64,000 nt of DNA from Microbacteriaceae bacterium VKM Ac-2855 (GTDB lineage Bacteria > Actinomycetota > Actinomycetes > Actinomycetales > Microbacteriaceae). The stretch's first letter is position 1. Every line of letters starts with the position of its first letter. The notes below the pieces were generated by a model that worked only from the letters and a program-made list of their open reading frames with translations, ran no database searches and had not been told where the DNA came from. The stretch covers positions 244,574 through 308,573 of the forward strand of contig JABMLG010000001.1 in the NCBI GenBank assembly GCA_013204985.1, in the 5' to 3' direction. The position numbers and the translations under genes are program-made. This document shows, one piece after another, positions 1-8,290 of the stretch.

Positions 1-177
1 TACGACGATTCGCTTGCCGGCTGCTGCGCAGCGGCGCACGAATCGCCGGTTACGCTCGCGTGTCCCGAGCGTACGGGCGACCTCCGACGTCGGATTCCAT
101 GACGGCCGCCTCCCATGCCAGATGCTGTGAGGGTTGGCGGATCCGAGCCCGCGGCGCCCGTCGATACGATGGACCCC

Positions 178-1554
178 ATGCCCTCCGACGTCTCCCGCCG
201 CAAGACTCTCGTCGTGAAGATGGGGTCGAGTTCCGTCACCAAGCAGTCCGGCCCCGATCCCGTCCTGCTGGCGCGAGCGTTGGAGAGCGCCCTCACCGCG
301 CAGGGCCACGGCTGGGACGTGGTGCTGGTCTCCTCCGGTGCCGTCTCCTCCGGGCGCGCACTCTTCGCCCGGGGCCGTGGTGCCGAGGACGCCCCGATCA
401 GCCAGCGCCTCGCCGCCGCGGTAGGGCAGACACTGCTCATGGGCTTCTACCGATCGGTGGCCGAGCTGTCCGGATCGCACGTGGCCCAGATCCTGATCGG
501 CGAGTCGGACCTCGGCTCGCCCACCCAGATGGCACACGTCGCGGAGGCGATCCGCCACGCTTTGGACGCCGGTGTCGTACCGGTCGTGAACGGCAACGAC
601 ACGATCGACTCCGCCGGCTCGGACAACGACGGAGTCGCAGCGGGCCTGGCCATGCTGCTCGGCGCCGACCTCCTGCTTCTGCTCACCGATGTGCCGGGAG
701 TCTTCGCGTCGAGCATCGCGGACGGTGTGCACCTCGAATCGCTCACCGTGGCCGAGTTGCGCAAGATCGCGGTGCAGAAGGGTGGTACGGGGCGGGGTGG
801 CATCCGTTCGAAGCTTCGGGCGGCCGAACTCGCCGCGCACAACGGGGTCGCCACCCGCATCGCCGGTGCCCGCACGGCCGACGTCATCCTCGCGGCGATC
901 GACGGCCCCGGACCGGGCACGCTCATCGAGGCCGTCCACACGCACCCGAGCACCGAGAATCGGTGGGTGTCCGGAGTCGCCACCGCGCGCGGTCGGGTCG
1001 AGATCAACCTGGAGGCCGAGCGCAGCATCGCGGCGGGGTCCAGCCTCTTCGCCTCCGGCATCAAGCGTGTTTCGGGCGAGTTCACGCGCGGCGACGTGAT
1101 CGAGGTTCGCGCTCTCGGCGGCGAACTGCTCGGCCGTGGCGTCTCCCGCGTCTCCTCTCGCCTCCTCACGCTGGTGCGTGCGTTGCGGGTGGATGAGATC
1201 GCGCGGGTCTTCGTGGCCGTCCTGGCCAATTTCGCCGGGTTGCCGGCCGATGGAGCGGCCACCCCCGAGCCCCAGGAGCGCCACCAGCTGGTGCGGGCGC
1301 TGGAGTACGCCAGCGGTCTTTCGTACGAGCATGGACGATCCGCGGCGCTGGAGATCGTGTCGCTGTTCCCGAGCGAGAGCGTCGCCGGTCTGCTCGGCGT
1401 GACGACGGGGGAGATCGAGGAGACCCTCGTCGAGCGCTATACCAGACTGGTCCGCACGCTGCCCATCGTTCAGAACGATCAGATCTTCGTCTTCGCCCCA
1501 GGGGGGATCGGAGAGGCGTCCGTCGAGGCGCCACTCGGAAGCCCGACAGCCTAG
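178..1554 (+). CDS. ProB-like amino-acid kinase with PUA domain and extra C-terminal segment
   Basis: Resembles glutamate 5-kinase, which phosphorylates L-glutamate in cytoplasmic proline synthesis. Visible are the phosphate loop KMGSSSVT (residue 14), VSSGAVSSG (51), NGNDT (138) followed by DNDGVAAG, the strand LLLLTDVPGVF, and the nucleotide loop GGTGRGGIRSK (202). A PUA-like domain spans about 262-330. The chain then runs about 120 residues past the end of an ordinary ~370-residue ProB, and I do not recognise that extension. proA is not adjacent, so the substrate is inferred. ATG 178 is chosen because a TACGAT -10 hexamer lies at 165-170, 7 nt upstream, with no Shine-Dalgarno sequence (leaderless type). 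The in-frame ATG at 169 overlaps that hexamer. Confidence 0.78.
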   Translation: MPSDVSRRKTLVVKMGSSSVTKQSGPDPVLLARALESALTAQGHGWDVVLVSSGAVSSGRALFARGRGAEDAPISQRLAAAVGQTLLMGFYRSVAELSGSHVAQILIGESDLGSPTQMAHVAEAIRHALDAGVVPVVNGNDTIDSAGSDNDGVAAGLAMLLGADLLLLLTDVPGVFASSIADGVHLESLTVAELRKIAVQKGGTGRGGIRSKLRAAELAAHNGVATRIAGARTADVILAAIDGPGPGTLIEAVHTHPSTENRWVSGVATARGRVEINLEAERSIAAGSSLFASGIKRVSGEFTRGDVIEVRALGGELLGRGVSRVSSRLLTLVRALRVDEIARVFVAVLANFAGLPADGAATPEPQERHQLVRALEYASGLSYEHGRSAALEIVSLFPSESVAGLLGVTTGEIEETLVERYTRLVRTLPIVQNDQIFVFAPGGIGEASVEAPLGSPTA

Positions 1555-1563
1555 ATTGAGGGC

Positions 1564-2403
1564 ATGTCAGCAGTGCACCCCCGTGTCGCGGTCACGGCGT
1601 TCATCGGTCGGATCGGCGATCACAATGATCGAGGTCGGTCGGGAGCGGTACTGCTCGCCGGCGAACTCGGTCGCCGTTTCGGCGTGGACGTCACTCCCAT
1701 CGGCACACCGGCTGCGGCTCTGAGCGCCGGATGGCAGGAGGAGCTGACCGCCGCACGGCCCGATCTCGAAGTGATGGCGCGACACTACGAGCGGATGCTC
1801 GACCATCGCGGCGTCCCGGTGAGTGCGATCGGTCGCTGCGCGACGGCGCTGGCGACCCTGCCGGTGCTCGCTCGGCATCGCCCGGACACTGTCGTTGTCT
1901 GGCTCGACGGTCACGCTGATCTGAACACCCCGAGCAACACCGAGACCGGCTACCTCGGCGGGCTCGCCCTCAGCGGTGCGTTGGGCTTCTGGCCGTCCGG
2001 GCTGGGCGGCGATCTCGCCCTGGTCAACACCATCCTGGTCGGCGCTCGCGACATCGATCCGCCGGAGCGGCATCTGATCGACAGCGGTGTCGTCGGTTTC
2101 ATCCCGGTGCTTCCCGATTCCGCCGAGCGCATCCGGCGAGCCGTCTCCGGTCGTCCGGTCTACGTTCACCTGGATTGCGATGTGCTCGAGCCGGGCATCG
2201 TGCCGACCGATTACCGGGTCGAGGGCGGCTTCAGCCTGGGCGAGCTGAACGAGATCGCGGGCGTTCTTGCCGAGAGCGAGGTGGTCGGACTCGAGATCGG
2301 GGAGTTCGAGGCGGATGATTCGGATGCGCGTGCCGAGCTCGCCGCGGTCGCCCTGCTCGATGCGCTCCAGCCTCTTCTGTACGGCGCCGCCCGCCCGCGC
2401 TGA
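1564..2403 (+). CDS. Arginase/agmatinase superfamily protein
   Basis: Ureohydrolase-fold metalloenzyme of 279 aa; the substrate cannot be told from the sequence. Two metal-binding motifs are clear: LDGHADLNTP (~118) and HLDCDVLEPG (~201), followed by the family's EIGEFEADD near the C-terminus. The first motif of classical arginases, GGDHS, is represented by AIGRCAT (~87), so the usual metal-binding His aligns with a Cys, as I recall for some actinobacterial arginase-family proteins. The start ATG lies 6 nt after a TAGATT hexamer (1552-1557), which shares its first three bases with the stop codon of the preceding kinase gene. The gene is therefore probably transcribed leaderless from inside the upstream gene's end. 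Confidence 0.8.
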   Translation: MSAVHPRVAVTAFIGRIGDHNDRGRSGAVLLAGELGRRFGVDVTPIGTPAAALSAGWQEELTAARPDLEVMARHYERMLDHRGVPVSAIGRCATALATLPVLARHRPDTVVVWLDGHADLNTPSNTETGYLGGLALSGALGFWPSGLGGDLALVNTILVGARDIDPPERHLIDSGVVGFIPVLPDSAERIRRAVSGRPVYVHLDCDVLEPGIVPTDYRVEGGFSLGELNEIAGVLAESEVVGLEIGEFEADDSDARAELAAVALLDALQPLLYGAARPR

Positions 2404-2576
2404 CACCGTGCCGAGGTTCTCCACCGACCGCGTCAGATTCTTGGCCGACCCGCGTCATAGTCGGCGTGATCGAGCATCTCTCGGGTAGAGCGATCCACTC
2501 GCTCAGGTGACCACGCCGTTCTCGTGCGTGCTCGTTCGTCGTGGACACCGTCGCACCGCAGAGAACCAGGACGCCC

Positions 2577-2861
2577 ATGCACAACAGCACCACCACCCCG
2601 CAGCTTCCGCTCGTTCGCAGCATCGGCATCATGCAGATCGCGACCACCCAGAACCGGGTCGAACTGATCGAAGCCGAGATCGCCATGATCCAGGCCAAGC
2701 TCTGCGGCTTCACCGATCTCGATACGGGTGTCGTCGTCCCCGCCGCGCAGGCCGGCTACCGCGATCAACTGCTGGCCAATCTCGATGCCGAGCGCGAAGC
2801 GCTGGAGTACTGGACGACGCTGCAGGGTAATCAGCTGGCTGCGGTCGTCCGGGTGCCCTGA
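2577..2861 (+). CDS. Small helical protein of unknown function
   Basis: Not recognised. It has 94 aa with coding-type codon use (C/G third positions). After a ~25-residue N-terminal tail, two amphipathic helices are predicted by eye: the segment around VELIEAEIAMIQAKL and the segment around YRDQLLANLDAEREALEYW, joined by a short loop (GFTDLDTG). This could form a helical hairpin or coiled coil. No membrane segment or signal is seen. An AGGA element 5 nt upstream supports the ATG used. Confidence 0.55.
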   Translation: MHNSTTTPQLPLVRSIGIMQIATTQNRVELIEAEIAMIQAKLCGFTDLDTGVVVPAAQAGYRDQLLANLDAEREALEYWTTLQGNQLAAVVRVP

Positions 2862-2935
2862 GAGCGGGCCTTCTCGTGCTCTGAGACCCCGGCGGCGGAC
2901 TCCGAATCCGGAACTCGCCGTGCGACGATGAGCGT

Positions 2936-3580
2936 ATGGTCAGCCTCAGCGTCGCCGGATCCGCCCACCACCTGCACCCCGCCGAGCGCGGCACGATCCG
3001 GTTGGAGGCGCGCCACGAGTCCGCCGATCGTGTCGAGGCCGTCGAGGCGGTCGCGGCCGTGCACACGCGACTCACCGCGGAAGCGGCTCGGCACCAGGAG
3101 ACGGGCGCGGCGACCCGCTGGTCCGCGGAGCAGGTTCGAGCCTCGAGCTACGTCCGCTACGACGGAGGGCCCGAGAACACCGTCACCGTTCACGTCGCCA
3201 GTGCTTCCGTGCGCGTACGTTTCAGCGACTTCGAAGCGTTGGCCGCCTGGGTGGCACAGGTGTCGTCCGAGCCGGACATCACGGTCGACGGCATCGAGTG
3301 GAGCCTCACCGACGCGAGCAGAGCCGCCGCGGAGAAAGCCGTACGGATCGAGGCGGTCCGGGACGCGCAAGAACGGGCGAACGCCTACGCGGACGCCCTG
3401 TCGCTGAGCCGCACCGTCGTCGTGAGACTCGTCGAACCGGACGCCGAGCCGGATCGTCCGCAGCCCAAGGGCATGATGATGCGCTCGGCCGCGTTCGATT
3501 CCGGCGCATCCGCCCTCGAACTCACGCCCGAGCCCATCGCCGTCGCGGCGACGGTCTCGGTGCTGTTCGAGGCCTACTGA
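2936..3580 (+). CDS. SIMPL-domain protein (DUF541)
   Basis: A 214-aa protein with the layout of the SIMPL/DUF541 family: an N-terminal beta segment (VSLSVAGSAHHLHPAERGTI), a helical middle with the family-like AAEKAVRIEAVRDAQERANAYADAL (split by eye at residues ~123-147), and a C-terminal beta strand (PIAVAATVSVLFEA). Unlike many family members it has no signal peptide, so it is predicted to be cytoplasmic. The function of the family is poorly defined. The start ATG lies 6 nt after a GACGAT hexamer, suggesting a leaderless transcript. It converges with the NYN-domain gene 16 bp away. Confidence 0.75.
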   Translation: MVSLSVAGSAHHLHPAERGTIRLEARHESADRVEAVEAVAAVHTRLTAEAARHQETGAATRWSAEQVRASSYVRYDGGPENTVTVHVASASVRVRFSDFEALAAWVAQVSSEPDITVDGIEWSLTDASRAAAEKAVRIEAVRDAQERANAYADALSLSRTVVVRLVEPDAEPDRPQPKGMMMRSAAFDSGASALELTPEPIAVAATVSVLFEAY

Positions 3581-3596
3581 GACCGGCCGCGCTCAG

Positions 3597-4655
3597 CTAG
3601 TCGTCCCGACCGGGCGCCAGCCGTACCAGTCGCGCCGTCGAGCTGTCGTCCATCTCGGCAACGGTCGAGCGCGACTTCACGAAGTCGGAGAAGCTTCGAA
3701 AGCCCAGTGCCTTCTCGCTGAAGGACGGGTCCATCCGCTTCATCTGCGTCTTCACACTCGACGAGTGCAGCCAATCGGCGTCGTCCTTCTCGTGCCCCAG
3801 ACGCAGAGCACGCTCGAACAGGCTCGTCGCGAGTTCCTGAGGGTCCTCCTGCTCCGGCTCGACCTCTTCGAGGCTCGGCGTGCCGGACTGCGCGCGTCGT
3901 GAGACCCGCTTGCGTTTGGGCGGAGTGTCCTCGTTCGTCTCCGGCATCTCCACGGGTGCGACGAAGGCGATCCCCGGAACGCTCTTGACCTCAGGAGCCG
4001 CGGGCTCGGCGTCCGCCGCTTCGGTCGTCTTCGGCGCGAGGGCGCGCTTGCCGCGTGCGGGTTGAGCGGGAGCGACGGGCACGGCCTTCACCCCCGGCAG
4101 AGCGTCGTAGGTCGCGAACTCGTCACAGGCCGCGGCGAGTGAACGACTCGTCGAACCGGCCACGCCGATGCCCACGACGTAGCGGCCGAGGCGTTTGCAG
4201 CGCTGCGCCAGCGCGATGTAGTCGGAGTCGCCCGCGACGATGATGACGTGCGTCAGGTCGGGCAGGCGGAACATGTCCTCGATCGCATCGACGGCGAGAC
4301 GGATGTCGGCGCCGTTCTTGGCGTACGCCGCGGCGGGGAACAGCTGCACCAGGTCGACCGCGCGCGCGACCAATTGGCCGCGGTAGTCGGAATTGACCGG
4401 CGCCGACCAGTCGGCGTAGGCACGGGTCAGCACGAGGGTGCCGAAGGAGGAGGCGAAGTCGATCACGGCGCCGATGTCGACGGTGGCCTGCGCCACCTTC
4501 TCGGTCTCCTCGGAATCACTGCTACCAGCGGCGAGAAGGCCGCGTGACTTGTCGCGCATGAACTGGCCGCGGCCGTGCACCTGGTCGTATCGGGAGATCA
4601 CGATGTTGTCGAAATCGATGTACACCGCGACGCGCGCGTCGACAGGTTCTGGCAT
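3597..4655 (-). CDS. NYN-domain RNase-like protein with C-terminal LOTUS/OST-HTH domain
   Basis: 352 aa. The N-terminal NYN (PIN-like) domain shows acidic metal-binding motifs: AVYIDFDNI (~10), the DIRLAVDAIEDMF helix (~108) and VIIVAGDSDYIALA (~126), then GRYVVGIGVAGSTSRSL. A long low-complexity linker (about 175-260) leads to a LOTUS/OST-HTH-like domain (about 262-345: SLFERALRLGHEKDDADWLH, then FRSFSDFVK). NYN domains are commonly ribonucleases and LOTUS domains bind RNA or helicases, so a role in RNA turnover is likely but inferred. It is transcribed divergently from the FBP-domain gene. Confidence 0.85.
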   Translation of the reverse strand: MPEPVDARVAVYIDFDNIVISRYDQVHGRGQFMRDKSRGLLAAGSSDSEETEKVAQATVDIGAVIDFASSFGTLVLTRAYADWSAPVNSDYRGQLVARAVDLVQLFPAAAYAKNGADIRLAVDAIEDMFRLPDLTHVIIVAGDSDYIALAQRCKRLGRYVVGIGVAGSTSRSLAAACDEFATYDALPGVKAVPVAPAQPARGKRALAPKTTEAADAEPAAPEVKSVPGIAFVAPVEMPETNEDTPPKRKRVSRRAQSGTPSLEEVEPEQEDPQELATSLFERALRLGHEKDDADWLHSSSVKTQMKRMDPSFSEKALGFRSFSDFVKSRSTVAEMDDSSTARLVRLAPGRDD

Positions 4656-4772
4656 GGTTTCTCTTCTCGTTCGGCTGCGACTCGTTCGGCACGAGACACT
4701 CCAGTCTGCCGTGTTCAGCGGGACGCCGCCTGAACCCGCACGCGCGAGTGATCGGATATCGTGGCTGAGGCC

Positions 4773-5264
4773 ATGAATCCGCTCACCGAAACCTCGATCC
4801 GATCCTCCCTCGTGAACGCCTCGCAGCGCGAGCGCGCGAGTCTGAGCCTTCCGCCGGGATTCGCGGAACTCGACTGGGAGAATCGTGACTTCATGGGCTG
4901 GCGCGACCCGAAACTCCCCAAGTTCGGTTACGCGGTCGTCGAACTCGATGGCGAGTCGGTGGGCGTGTTACTCCGCGAGGCGGATGGGCGCATCCGCGCC
5001 CGCCCGCAGTGCTCGTGGTGCGAAGACGTCACACTGCCCAACGACGTCGTCTTCTTCAGCGCCAAACGGTCCGGTGCAGCCGGACGTCGTGGCGACACCA
5101 TCGGCACACTGGTGTGCGCCGGCTTCCAATGCTCCGCCAACGCGCGCAAGCGCCCGCCCGTCGCCTATGTCGGGTTCGACGTAGAGGCCGCGCGCCAAGA
5201 GCGGATCTCCGCACTGCACCAGCACGTGCAGGGTTTCATCCGCGATGTGCGCGACGGTTCGTAA
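4773..5264 (+). CDS. FBP-domain (elongation factor G-binding protein C-terminal) zinc protein
   Basis: 163 aa, matching the actinobacterial family named after the C-terminal treble-clef zinc finger of EF-G-binding proteins. Visible are the family-like segment NRDFMGWRDPKLPKFGYAVV, the first Cys pair CSWC (~82) and the second Cys pair C-AGFQC (~118) before RPPVAYVGFDVE. Known relatives bind the ribosome or EF-G and are linked to fusidic-acid protection, but that role is not shown here. An in-frame GTG at 4761 is an alternative start; a TATCGT hexamer at 4757-4762 makes either possible. Confidence 0.78.
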   Translation: MNPLTETSIRSSLVNASQRERASLSLPPGFAELDWENRDFMGWRDPKLPKFGYAVVELDGESVGVLLREADGRIRARPQCSWCEDVTLPNDVVFFSAKRSGAAGRRGDTIGTLVCAGFQCSANARKRPPVAYVGFDVEAARQERISALHQHVQGFIRDVRDGS

Positions 5265-5271
5265 CCGCGAC

Positions 5272-5571
5272 TCAGAGCGTGGTGGTACCGACGGCGATCG
5301 AACGGAGGCCGGCGATCTCCATCTGCACGACGCCCGCCCGCGTGAGCACCGTGAAGAGCGTGTGCGAACACGTTCGGCACATCACGATGGCGCCCTCGGG
5401 GTCGAGCTCGACGATCGCCTGGGCGAGGGGTGCCCTGGCCCGGCATCCGCTGCACTCGCCGGTCATCAGCGTCGCATCGCCGACCAGCAGTTGTTCGAGA
5501 AGACCGGCCACCGCGTTGCCGTCAACGCGTTCGCGTCGCCCCGCGCCCACCGCAGCGTGTTCACTCATCAT
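5272..5571 (-). CDS. DUF6510 family zinc-ribbon protein
   Basis: 99 aa with two Cys pairs, GECSGC (~40) and MCRTC (~66), typical of a small zinc ribbon; no catalytic motif is visible. It is the last gene of a three-gene unit with the flavin reductase and the molybdopterin oxidoreductase. The start overlaps the stop of the reductase gene (ATGA at 5568-5571), and GGAGG lies just upstream, so translation is coupled. From context it is probably an accessory or assembly factor for the oxidoreductase pair; this is inference. Confidence 0.75.
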   Translation of the reverse strand: MMSEHAAVGAGRRERVDGNAVAGLLEQLLVGDATLMTGECSGCRARAPLAQAIVELDPEGAIVMCRTCSHTLFTVLTRAGVVQMEIAGLRSIAVGTTTL

Positions 5572-6284
5572 GCGCCTCCGAATCGTTCGGTCTTGATCCG
5601 CTCCGGCGCATGGCCGAGCGTTACCAGCGCTGCTGCCACCGCCTCGACGAAGCCCGTCGGTCCGCACACGTAGACCAGCGGATGCTCGCTCGGAGCGAGC
5701 GTCAGGGCTTCGAGCAGTGCCCCGTCCACGCGTCCGGCTGGGCGCGACGAGCCTGGGGGTGCAGTCCGGGTGTACACCCAGTCGAGCCTGAACCGCTCGT
5801 CCGTGAGGTCCGTCAACTCCTGGGCGTAGAACGCGTCGTCGACCGACCTCACGGAGTACAGCATCCGGAACGGAGCGCTGCTCTGCGCCGACCGGTGTGC
5901 GCGCGCGATGGCGACCAGGGGTACGACTCCCGAGCCGCCGGCGACGAGTTGCACGGGGCCGATGTCCTCCGGTCGCCAGACGAAGTATCCGCCGAGCGGC
6001 CCTTTCACCTCGAGGGCGTCACCGGGCAGCACGTCGCGGACGAGGTACGGCGAGACCTCTCCGTCGGGCAACTCGTCCACGGCGAGCTCGACCCGTGTCC
6101 CGGGTCCGAAGGACGCGATCGAGTACGACCGCACCGCCTGATAGCCGTCCTCTGCCGTGAGGCGGACATCGAGGTGTTGGCCCGGAAGATTGCCGGGCCA
6201 CCCGGGAACGTCCAGCGAGAGGACTCGGCCGTGGCTCGTCGTGTCGATGACGGAGCGAACCTCCGCTTCAAGCCAGCCGCCCAT
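5568..6284 (-). CDS. FAD/NAD(P)-binding ferredoxin-reductase-type oxidoreductase
   Basis: 238 aa. The N-terminal FAD-binding barrel has the RSYSIAS motif (~53) for flavin phosphate, followed by a DALEVKGPLGGYFVW segment (~88). The C-terminal nucleotide-binding half has VAGGSGVVPL (~113) and YVCGPTGFVEAV near the end. No [2Fe-2S] Cys cluster is present, so it probably passes electrons from NAD(P)H to a separate partner. The start ATG at 6284 overlaps the stop of the molybdopterin oxidoreductase gene (ATGA); an upstream in-frame start at 6308 is less likely. The partner is therefore likely to be that molybdoenzyme. Confidence 0.88.
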   Translation of the reverse strand: MGGWLEAEVRSVIDTTSHGRVLSLDVPGWPGNLPGQHLDVRLTAEDGYQAVRSYSIASFGPGTRVELAVDELPDGEVSPYLVRDVLPGDALEVKGPLGGYFVWRPEDIGPVQLVAGGSGVVPLVAIARAHRSAQSSAPFRMLYSVRSVDDAFYAQELTDLTDERFRLDWVYTRTAPPGSSRPAGRVDGALLEALTLAPSEHPLVYVCGPTGFVEAVAAALVTLGHAPERIKTERFGGA

Positions 6285-6877
6285 CACCAGTAGCGCTGCT
6301 CCTTCCACGGGTCACCGTAGAGGTTGTAGCCGTTCTGCTCCCAGAATCCGGGGTCGTCCTTCTTCTGAAGGGTGACACCGCGGGCCCACTTCGCGCTCTT
6401 CCAGAAATACAGGTGCGGCACGAGCAATCGGGCAGGGCCTCCGTGCTCGGCCGCGAGCGGCGCTCCATCGAACTCGGTGGCCAGCCAGGCTTTCCCACCG
6501 AGCAGATCCGCCACAGGAACGTTCGTGGTGTAGCCGCCGTACGAGTGGACCATCGCGTACGCGAGCTGGCTCTCCACTCCGGTGAACAGGGTGTCCACCG
6601 AGACGCCGCGCCAGTTCGTGCCGAGCTTGGACCATCGCGTCACACAGTGGATGTCGGTGTGCACATCCTCGATCGGCAGCGCCATTAGCTGCTCCCAGTT
6701 CCACGCCGCAGCGACCCCGGCCTCCGTGCGAATGCTGAACGCCCACTCGTCGGTACGGATGCGGGGCGTCGGACCCGCGGACAGGACGGGGAAGTCCTCG
6801 GTGAGATATTGACCCGGCGGAAGGTCGGGATTCGATTCGCGGCGGCGCGAGCCGAATCCGCGTGAGAAAACGGCCAT
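6284..6877 (-). CDS. Sulfite-oxidase-like molybdopterin-dependent oxidoreductase
   Basis: 197 aa, a single sulfite-oxidase/MsrP-type molybdopterin domain. The expected Mo-ligand cysteine is in DIHCVTRW (~98); family-like segments include SYGGYTTNVP (~130), GGPARLLVPHLYFWKSAKW (~163) and the C-terminal FWEQNGYNLYGDPW. No Tat signal peptide is seen, so it is predicted to be cytoplasmic, unlike MsrP. AGGA lies 6 nt before the ATG. It is the first gene of a translationally coupled triad with a flavin reductase and DUF6510, which implies an NAD(P)H-driven reductase of unknown substrate. Confidence 0.87.
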   Translation of the reverse strand: MAVFSRGFGSRRRESNPDLPPGQYLTEDFPVLSAGPTPRIRTDEWAFSIRTEAGVAAAWNWEQLMALPIEDVHTDIHCVTRWSKLGTNWRGVSVDTLFTGVESQLAYAMVHSYGGYTTNVPVADLLGGKAWLATEFDGAPLAAEHGGPARLLVPHLYFWKSAKWARGVTLQKKDDPGFWEQNGYNLYGDPWKEQRYW

Positions 6878-6959
6878 GGTGGTCCTTTCGACGGTCGGCG
6901 GTGCAACGATCGGAACACGCCGGGTACTCGGTACCGGCTCTGGGCTCAGGCTAGCGGGA

Positions 6960-7367
6960 TCAGGACGACTTCGCCGCTCGCGTCGACCAAAGCGCCCAGG
7001 CGACCAGGAGCGGCTGACCGAGCAATCGCAGTGCGCGCTTCGTGTCGGTGTCGAGCCCGAAGGCATCGCGGTGGTGCAGCAGCTGTGCGATGTTGCCCGG
7101 GAAAACGGCGATGAAGAACGCCGCAGCGATCCGCCCGACGGTGCGACTCTTCAGAGCGACCAACGCCGTGCCGAGGGCGATCTCGGCCACCCCCGACGCC
7201 AGCACCGTCGTGTCCTCGTCCAGAGGCACGAAGTCGGGCACTTGCGCGCGGAAATCCTGGCGCGCGAACGTGAGATGGCTCGTACCCGCGAAGACGAGGG
7301 CCGCGCCGAGCAGTACACGGGCGATCGAACGGGCAGGGGACGCAGGGGCCTTGTTCGTGGTCGTCAT
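6960..7367 (-). CDS. DoxX-family membrane protein
   Basis: 135 aa with four hydrophobic segments: about 15-33 (VLLGAALVFAGTSHLTF), 56-72 (ASGVAEIALGTALVAL), 79-97 (GRIAAAFFIAVFPGNIAQLL) and 113-127. The SHLTF motif after helix 1 is typical of DoxX-like proteins (quinol oxidase accessory-type or SodA/thioredoxin-linked membrane proteins). It lies 82 bp upstream of the molybdopterin oxidoreductase gene on the same strand, so it may be co-transcribed with that redox triad. The function is not determined. Confidence 0.75.
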   Translation of the reverse strand: MTTTNKAPASPARSIARVLLGAALVFAGTSHLTFARQDFRAQVPDFVPLDEDTTVLASGVAEIALGTALVALKSRTVGRIAAAFFIAVFPGNIAQLLHHRDAFGLDTDTKRALRLLGQPLLVAWALWSTRAAKSS

Positions 7368-7399
7368 GCTTCACCCTGACACGGACGCAGGGCCGCGGG

Positions 7400-8191
7400 C
7401 TACGCCCTCCGCCACTCGTACGGCGTTGTGGTCGAGACGGTGACGAGTCCGCACCGCTCGAGGATCGGACGCGAGTACTCGGTCGAGTCGCTGTGCACGA
7501 GGCTCTTGCCCAGGTCGAGCGCAGCGTGCGCCCGCGCGGCCGTCAGAGCGCGATAGATCCCGCGGCCGCGATAGGCCGGAAGCGTGGCTCCACCCCAGAT
7601 GCCCGCGAAATCAGTGCCGGGGACCGGCTCGAGTCGACCGCCGCACACCATCCGCCCATCGCTCTCGGCAACCCACAGCTGCATCCCGTCACCTCGTGCC
7701 CGTCGCGCGACCAGGGCATCCGCGATCGAGACGTCGACGTCCTCACCGAACGCCTCGTCGACCATTGCGCTCATCGCCCGGATCTCCGGCTCCGTCTGCA
7801 CCTGACGGAGCCGGACGCCTGGGGGAGTCGGCACGTCGGTCGCGAGCGCCGTCAACGGACCGATCATGATCGATTCGGTCTCGTCCGGTTCGAAGCCGTG
7901 GGCGAGCAGCGCCTCGTGGAGTCCCGGTGCCCGGTCGTGACCGCGCGTCTTCCACTCGACGCGCGAGATCTCGGGATCCGACCGGAATCGCGCGATCGCC
8001 GCCGACACCAGAGCCGTCACGTCGTCGGCGTCCGAAGTACCGAGATCTCGATAGCTGATGAAGCCGCGGCCGCCGGCGAACGTGACAAGACGCAACGGAC
8101 CGAGTCGAGAGACACGGATGGCGCTCGGCGTCTCCGCCTCGCCTCGGAGCTGATCGTCATAGGCCTGCAGATAGTCGTTCATCCGGTTCAT
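7400..8191 (-). CDS. GNAT-family N-acetyltransferase
   Basis: 263 aa. The C-terminal half (about 120-260) has the GNAT fold: WVAESDGRMVCGGRLEPVPG (strands 3-4), then the acetyl-CoA loop AYRGRGIYRAL (R-x-x-G-x-G/A type) and a terminal DSTEYSRPILERCGLVTV segment. The N-terminal ~110 residues carry a second, weaker GNAT-like half. The substrate is unknown. Start 8191 is chosen at the first ATG after GGTGGGAGC; a second in-frame ATG lies 9 nt on. It is divergent from the aminopeptidase gene, with a 99-bp gap. Confidence 0.8.
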   Translation of the reverse strand: MNRMNDYLQAYDDQLRGEAETPSAIRVSRLGPLRLVTFAGGRGFISYRDLGTSDADDVTALVSAAIARFRSDPEISRVEWKTRGHDRAPGLHEALLAHGFEPDETESIMIGPLTALATDVPTPPGVRLRQVQTEPEIRAMSAMVDEAFGEDVDVSIADALVARRARGDGMQLWVAESDGRMVCGGRLEPVPGTDFAGIWGGATLPAYRGRGIYRALTAARAHAALDLGKSLVHSDSTEYSRPILERCGLVTVSTTTPYEWRRA

Positions 8192-8290
8192 GCTCCCACC
8201 GGCTTCCGGGGACGACAACCGCGGCCCGGTCTGTCGCGGCTCCGACGGGCGCACGGCGGGCGCCTCGCGACGTGGTGTTTGAATGGAGAG

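Noticed and set aside
1-168. A partial gene at the left edge
   Set aside because: Both strands were read; no frame shows a convincing C-terminal or N-terminal protein segment in this short stretch.
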